NCBI RefSeq assembly: GCF_910592395.1
Contig: NC_088310.1
Coordinates: forward strand, 20,095,501-20,159,500
Direction of reading: 5' to 3'
Origin: Lineus longissimus
Lineage: Eukaryota > Nemertea > Pilidiophora > Heteronemertea > Lineidae
DNA: 64,000 nucleotides
Positions 58,156 through 64,000 of this stretch are shown piece after piece (the first letter of the stretch is position 1; each line of letters opens with the position of its first letter). Under the pieces are notes generated by a model. That model was not told where the DNA came from. It saw only the letters and a program-made list of their open reading frames with translations, and searched no databases. The translations under genes were made by a program, and so were the position numbers.

Positions 58156-61100
58156 TCATGAAGAACTGAGTTCCTTGGTGAACCTTTCCAGCACCTTCTG
58201 TCTATTTGAGGGCAGTTCCTCGTACATTGTGAAGCCAAGGTCACGTTCCTCAGTGTATTTCATGTAGAATAGGACGTGTTTCTTTAATACCTGAAAGAGG
58301 AAGGGTATCAACAATGACAAGGTCAGGGCATCGCTACTTCAAGGTGATTGTTCCCTGGCATTCTGGTTGTGACTTTGTCCTTGAAAGACTATCTGAATGG
58401 AACACCAAGGAATCTCTCTCTCAGCAACATAGTCAATATAAGGGTGATTTGTTATGCATTTTAATCATGAATCTATTAGGTTTGGCTCACCAAGTCCTTT
58501 TACTGAAAGAACAGGACAGAGGAGGTATTGGCAATTTCCACACTAAAAAAGCGTATTGTGGAACATTTGCATAGCAGGAAGAGACAAACTTAGTGAAGTG
58601 TCAAGCTTATACTTACTTCATTCCTGCAGTGCATTATCTGCTCTGTAACCATACTTTGCAGATTCTTGTGTTTTGTATCGCCATTGTAGATGAATCGATT
58701 GAGATGGTGCACAGCGATAGTGTACATGATGGGTGACCACGTGTGTCTGACGGCACCGGCGAGTAGGGCTTGGCTGTAGAGACGTAGCATCTCTGGATGG
58801 GTCTCCTCCGGCTCCATGAAGCTGGGCAATGGCAGTAAGAGCTGAAAGGATTAAGCAATCAGCTATTAGTTGATGGCATACAACAATGATATGTGCAGTT
58901 CATCTCACAAAGGGTAGAGGGTGTCATCTCTTACCAAGGACAGGACACAGAAACATCTCCAAAAGTTAAAATTGATGGAAACGCTCTTGTTCTACACTTT
59001 TTAAAGGCAAAATTTGTATCATGACTGAATATGATTTTCAGAATAATTTCACATGGTCGATAAATCATGTACATCATATGACATCACAAATTTAAGTTAA
59101 ACTCACCTCTTTTATTGGGATGAACAGAGTTCTCAAGATCGCAGGGAACTCGCTCCAGACGGACTTTCTGTACTTGAGCTGGTGGCACTGCTGCAGTGGC
59201 AGTAAGATGAAACAGCTGAATAACGAATCACCAAACGAAACAGCCTCAAACTGTTGCAGCACGTAACTGAACCTGGAACCAAGTGATGAAGAAAAGCATG
59301 AACACATTTAACTTTAAGGTCCCATTCTGCGAGACATTTTGACAGCAAACACAACTCGTGTTAGCATGTGTCAAGGTTTACGAAGTTTTCTATAAGTTTT
59401 TTTGTCAAATCAAAGGCCCCAATTATGTTGAAACTTTTCATAATCAATTTAATACTTACATGTCATAGAAAGATGCCAGTCCAGGGATATCCTCTTCAAA
59501 GTTGATCTTGGCCAGTCTGGCCGGGGTACAATACTTCCTAAGCAGGGCACACAGGTAACAGTGCACCGGTAACTCCAGGAAGAGGTCACTACCTAAAAGA
59601 AAGACATCGAGAACTATTTCTTCTGTCATGGTTTCAACCTCTACTCAGGTCCTTCCATGTAATATGATGTCAGTGACGAAGCCTCTACCAGACCTTTATC
59701 ATGTTTGACATAGAATGAAGTATTGGTATGTTCACAGAAGCTGAATAGTTCAAAAGTTAATCTGCCATCCACTACTGGGATCCTTGGTACTTAAGACTGA
59801 ATACTGATTTAAGATAATACTTCAATGGACTCACCGGCAATGAAACAGCACAGAAGTCGAGTTATTCTTGTCGTGATGGTCACCACATCAACGACGGAAG
59901 GCCGCAAACATTCAAGTAGGAGTACCCATTTCAACATGTCTGCTATCGTACCAATGTCTGCAGGTGAAACTTGATCTGAGAGAGAACCACGGTCCAGTTT
60001 CCTGAAATTAGAATTTGGAAATTACCCATGGATTCAATCTGAGATGCCCCTTTTTCCCCACATGGAGAATTCTCTTTTCACACACTCATAGATGTACCTG
60101 TACAGATTTCCCTCAAGCCCGTACACATTCCAATTTCAGATAAGGGTACCAGATATCTAAAAGGACATAGGGGGCCTATGCTTACTGCTCTGGCTGACAT
60201 AACCATGCTTGGTTGAATTTACACCAATATCCAACTATACAAAACAATGGGAGGGTTTTCTTGAGGAGATCATCTGTTCACAGAAATGACTCTTGATTTT
60301 CCAATGAACAGTTTGCTCAATATTTCTAACTTGATCATAGCAATCTGACTTACTCTGTCCTCTGATACAAGGCTATGATAGGGTAGAACATCCAGTCTTT
60401 AGGGGTGAGCGCTTGGCCAACAGGGGCAGTGGTCAAGCTGTTGATTTCATGACTTATGTGCAAGGCTCGACTCCTGAAGTAAACAACAAACTAAATTGTC
60501 AATAAGTTCCTTAATTTGAAGAAAAAAATCAATGGTTACCTATATCTGACAGGCTACAAGGGTTCAAGGGTTGATTCAAGGGTTCAAGACACCAGTATCC
60601 TCAATCGAACTCTCGAACCTTGACTGAATTGTTTTCCCATGTCATATAAAACTCTCTCAATCTGCCTTAACTTCGACATTTCACTCTCACCTTGATTTCA
60701 TCAATTGATTAAAAGTCCCACCAAATGATTTGAGGTACGTGCCACGGATACTAGCTAAATTACTTGTCGCATCCTGAAGTAGTTGTTTCTCGCTCAAGTT
60801 GACGTCCTCCTGGGTGGCACTACCAAGCTGCTTGACCTCGGAAAGCTTCAGATGCTCGATGTCTAGCAGGTCAAGGTCACCATGGCTGCAAGAAGAGTTG
60901 TTTTGTTCAGTGAGAGTTTGTAACTTGTAACCTTCTGTTATATACTCCAGTATTGCCAACAGTGAGTGAGAAATCTTGTCAACCTACATGATGAAATCTT
61001 TGTTGAAGATGATGTTGGACAGAAGATCATGTCCAAGATGTTCGTCTCCCTGGTGAAGTCGGGCGAACAGCTGGAGTGCCATCTGGTGGAGAAGCTTCAT

Positions 61101-64000
61101 ATCACCGAGCCTCTGAAGAAGAATGATAGAATTTTTAGCGATTTTTACCTTTACTGTGTCATAAGCAAAGAGCAGGTTACAAATTCAAACCATGTGTGCT
61201 TTCATCAGCCTTCCCTAGTTGTGGTATAGCACTTACATTGTGGGTACAGAGAATTTCGATTTTATATTAAATTCAAAGAAAAACGACTTAGGAATTACCT
61301 GTGGAACCGCCATCTTCAGGAGGTAATACTGGAGTAGATTCTCAAACTTGGTGAAGAAACTGAAGGCCAGATTGGAAGGGCCAGACACACATATTCTCCT
61401 GAAATACTGCGTCACTTCATCATTTTGCAGGATCCGAGAATACAACTGAAAGAGATCAAATTAACAAATATCAGGAAATGTATGAACAGATATCAAGTAA
61501 GGCAAGCAATATAAGTGAAGTCACAACTGAAGTGGCAGGTTCAGTCAATTCATGAGTAAGGGCTACACACCTGTTCAGTGATTCCTCGATGCAGCTGCCC
61601 AGCATGATAGACAACTCTGATCAGAGCCGTAAGGAAGTTCATCGGGCTTCCATCGCTAATGACTGGACATTGACGATGGGTCCCCGCCTCCACCTGATTT
61701 GGGTCCACTGGTTGAACAACTGATCCAGCGCCAGGCAAACTTGCTGGAGTTTCCTTCAGGGCGATGGTCTCTGCACTCAACAAATTGGAATGTTTTCTGA
61801 AATTCAAAATAATATATGAGTTTACTTTGCCATCTTTACCAGACATTTTTACAATTTCTACAAAGTCTTTCTTCTAATACATCTACGCTCTGCTACCAAT
61901 GTTTCCTCCTCAATTTCAGAATAAAAATGTCTTTATTGCCATGAATAATAGGCAAGCCTTACCTGAGAGCTACCAAGACCAAACGAAATGATGTTGACTT
62001 CAGTAATGGTAGCAGCAAACTTGATGACATTGTCTCCATGTACGTGCAACACTCCACTGCATTGTAGCCGGGCTGCTGCTGGCACTTGGAGAAGTAAGAC
62101 GCCATGAAATGTAGGCAAGCAGAGAGAACAGCTGGTGGCTTCCTCTGAAAGAAAGATAACATTAACTTTAATAACCCCCGACGCAGTCATTATGCAAACA
62201 TCAAAGACCTTTTCAATCAGTGCACCAGAGCACATTACAGAAATTGTTGTCAGAGGCGTCCATATAAGGTGTTATTGTCAATCTTTAGAGCAGTCAGTCT
62301 CTTTTAAAACTGTGACAATTTTGTAGCTTGATGAGATGACAACCACTGGTACTTCTGGGACGTAACCTTCCAGGTTAATTTCCTGCCACATTCATATGGA
62401 CCTCAGCAATTTCAGAGCAGGCAGCTGATTTCCTCGTGATTGCATTCTCTATCAAGCTTAGGTCACCACTTTGTACAGTTCAGTTTCGTCTCACCTTCTC
62501 TTCATATGCTTCCACAAACAGCTGCATGTGTTTATTTGCACAGATTTCAATTGGCTGAAGTATCCCCATGATGTCACTCCATTTTATGGCAGGCGGCGCT
62601 GGGACTTCCTCATTCGGCTGGTGGGATATTTTCTGTAAGAGAGCTGTACCAGCAGCAGCTGTCAACATGGCAGCCTCAAGGAATCCTATAAGTGCCACAG
62701 CTTTTTTTATCTCACATTCATCACAGTCTGTAGTCAGTGTGCTCATGTGGACCTGTGGAGAAAAATAAAGCATTTGAGACACCATCAGAATTTCAATCAG
62801 TGCATGGGCAATGAACTACAAAAGTATCAACAACTGAAGAAAACAAGAATCTTAGGATGGATATTTCTTGATGTAAAACATAGGAGGGAACATGTCGTGG
62901 AGGTATAGTGGTGAGGAACTTCAGTCGTTAAGCCAGCTATTGAGATAAATCCCTACCTGCATCAATGTTTTCATCAGCATTGGATAGAGGTCGCTGAATC
63001 TGTCCGTGGCGAGACTGTACCGCATGCAAACACTCCATGTACGAAAGCACTCAGTGTTCAACTGATAAGCCTCTTGAAGAGGAAGACCGAGATCTCTGAA
63101 AGAGTCATTTTGTAGAAGTCAACCTATATCTGACCTTTTCCACTGTCTATCATCATCATTGCAACAACATCAACACCAAGTCCAAATCTGTTGCTGAGTT
63201 CTAAGTTCAAATCTGTAGCACCAAATAAGTCAATTTGTGATGCATATTCAACTAATTCATTATAGGTTTTGTCTTTGCAGCAAACCTACCAAGTGTACTG
63301 GACCTTGATAGATTAGTAAGGCACTGAAACGACAATGTCTATCACGCTTCTTTTGGTGGAAAAACTGTTTCACTGGGTGTGTGTTATGATATACCCTTAC
63401 CTTGGTTGAACAGCAATATATCTTGTGATACATTCCATCAGTCCATACTTGGAAATCTGTAAACAAATATGAGACTTTCTTATAGTAATAGTACACTACT
63501 TAAATGGTAAGTCACACTTGACTTGGTCCAAGTAGCCTTGAATTCAATTTGGACCTAATATTTTAGTAAGATATGATCATATCTTTGATTTGGAACTGTT
63601 TGATTACGAAAATGGAGCAGGACTTTTCCCACAGCAAGTGGCTACAACAGCTTATAAAAGTCTAGTCCTGCTCCAACTCAAAGTTAGCATAGCATGTGAC
63701 TCACCAATAGTGCCGCCATATTCCTGCCAGCTTGGCAGATTGTCCTCATGAGCTTCATAGCTGTCGACAAAGGGCAACCGTATCTCAGGGACACCAGGGA
63801 GGACTCTGTCTCCCACAAAGTTGGCAGGAACTCTCTGAAAATCGTCTCGAGTAATCGAGGGCACTGATAAACCTACAAAGGATGCACAATTTATGTACTT
63901 ACATGTACATGGCAAAATGATAAGAAGCATTATTTCCATCAGCAGTTATTAGAGCCCCTAATAAGCTGGTTATGTCATTATCATTTTACCAGCGGTGTGT
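58156..64000 (-). CDS. RPAP1: RNA polymerase II-associated protein 1, C-terminal 813 residues
   Basis: Fifteen exons on the minus strand: 63705-63872, 63401-63456, 62957-63095, 62495-62752, 61963-62144, 61571-61796, 61299-61445, 60988-61112, 60691-60885, 60354-60473, 59835-60001, 59460-59592, 59107-59272, 58617-58841, 58156-58290 (stop TGA). All phases match; 2442 nt. The gene continues past the window edge, so the start and the conserved N-terminal RPAP1 domains are missing. Tell-tale segments: TIFREFLPTLW, AMKLMRTICQAGRNMAALL, KDWMFYPIIALYQR, LQQFEAVSFGDSLFSCFILL, YTIAVHHLNRFIYNGD and the ending LPSNRQKVLERFTKEL, each in the order of the human protein as I remember it. The segment reads as helical repeats. 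Known role: assembly of RNA polymerase II subunits and their import to the nucleus, with RPAP2 and GPN-loop GTPases. Confidence 0.92.

Noticed and set aside
1-64000. CRISPR arrays, bacterial operons, rRNA genes
   Set aside because: The sequence is an intron-rich animal genome. The tandem arrays lack the spacer-repeat structure and no rRNA signature was seen.

Overview
This is nuclear DNA of an animal, most likely a spiralian invertebrate (mollusc, brachiopod or annelid grade). The genes have many small exons with GT/AG junctions, polyadenylation signals and an AT-rich repeat-laden background. Conserved metazoan proteins (RPAP1, a DPF/requiem BAF subunit, an ARHGEF33-like RhoGEF) sit beside a divergent homeobox gene and a divergent rhodopsin-family receptor. 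The palindrome TACATGTA recurs far more often than chance. The phylum is inferred, not demonstrated.

Layout. 1-8 kb is mostly non-coding, with two weak transmembrane exon candidates on the minus strand. 8.0-9.0 kb holds an intronless class A GPCR (minus). 11.9-14.0 kb holds a homeobox gene (plus; homeodomain split by an intron between residues 46 and 47). 15.5-17.7 kb is a repeat field: two LINE remnants around an 81-bp tandem repeat. 20.7-21.3 kb holds a small two-exon PH-domain protein ending in a CAAX-like box (minus). 22.1-30.1 kb is the complete DPF gene (minus), which contains two consecutive, phase-matched, homologous exons for the first half of PHD finger 1. 30.15-30.4 kb looks like a bidirectional promoter shared with the next gene. 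32.2-50.1 kb is a 17-coding-exon RhoGEF gene (plus, ARHGEF33-like): coiled coil, DH domain, long basic/Ser-rich tail. 51.8-57.9 kb is a 6-kb degenerate minisatellite with orientation switches and a nested fold-back element. 58.2-63.9 kb carries the last 15 exons seen of RPAP1 (minus); its 5' part lies beyond the window.

The exon models of DPF (1122 nt), RhoGEF (3189 nt) and RPAP1 (2442 nt) were built by hand by matching splice phases. Each stays in frame to a stop codon, which is the main internal support for them. I infer no operon-like co-function. DPF (chromatin) and RPAP1 (RNA polymerase II assembly) are housekeeping nuclear factors, the RhoGEF is a cytoskeletal signalling gene, and the homeobox gene and GPCR are lineage-variable.

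The most interesting points are the duplicated PHD1 exon in DPF, the inverting minisatellite between convergent genes with a fold-back element inside it, a 1.5-kb TA-flanked terminal-inverted-repeat element in a RhoGEF intron, a triplicated exon start in the RhoGEF, and a 29-codon upstream ORF whose stop overlaps the RhoGEF start codon.
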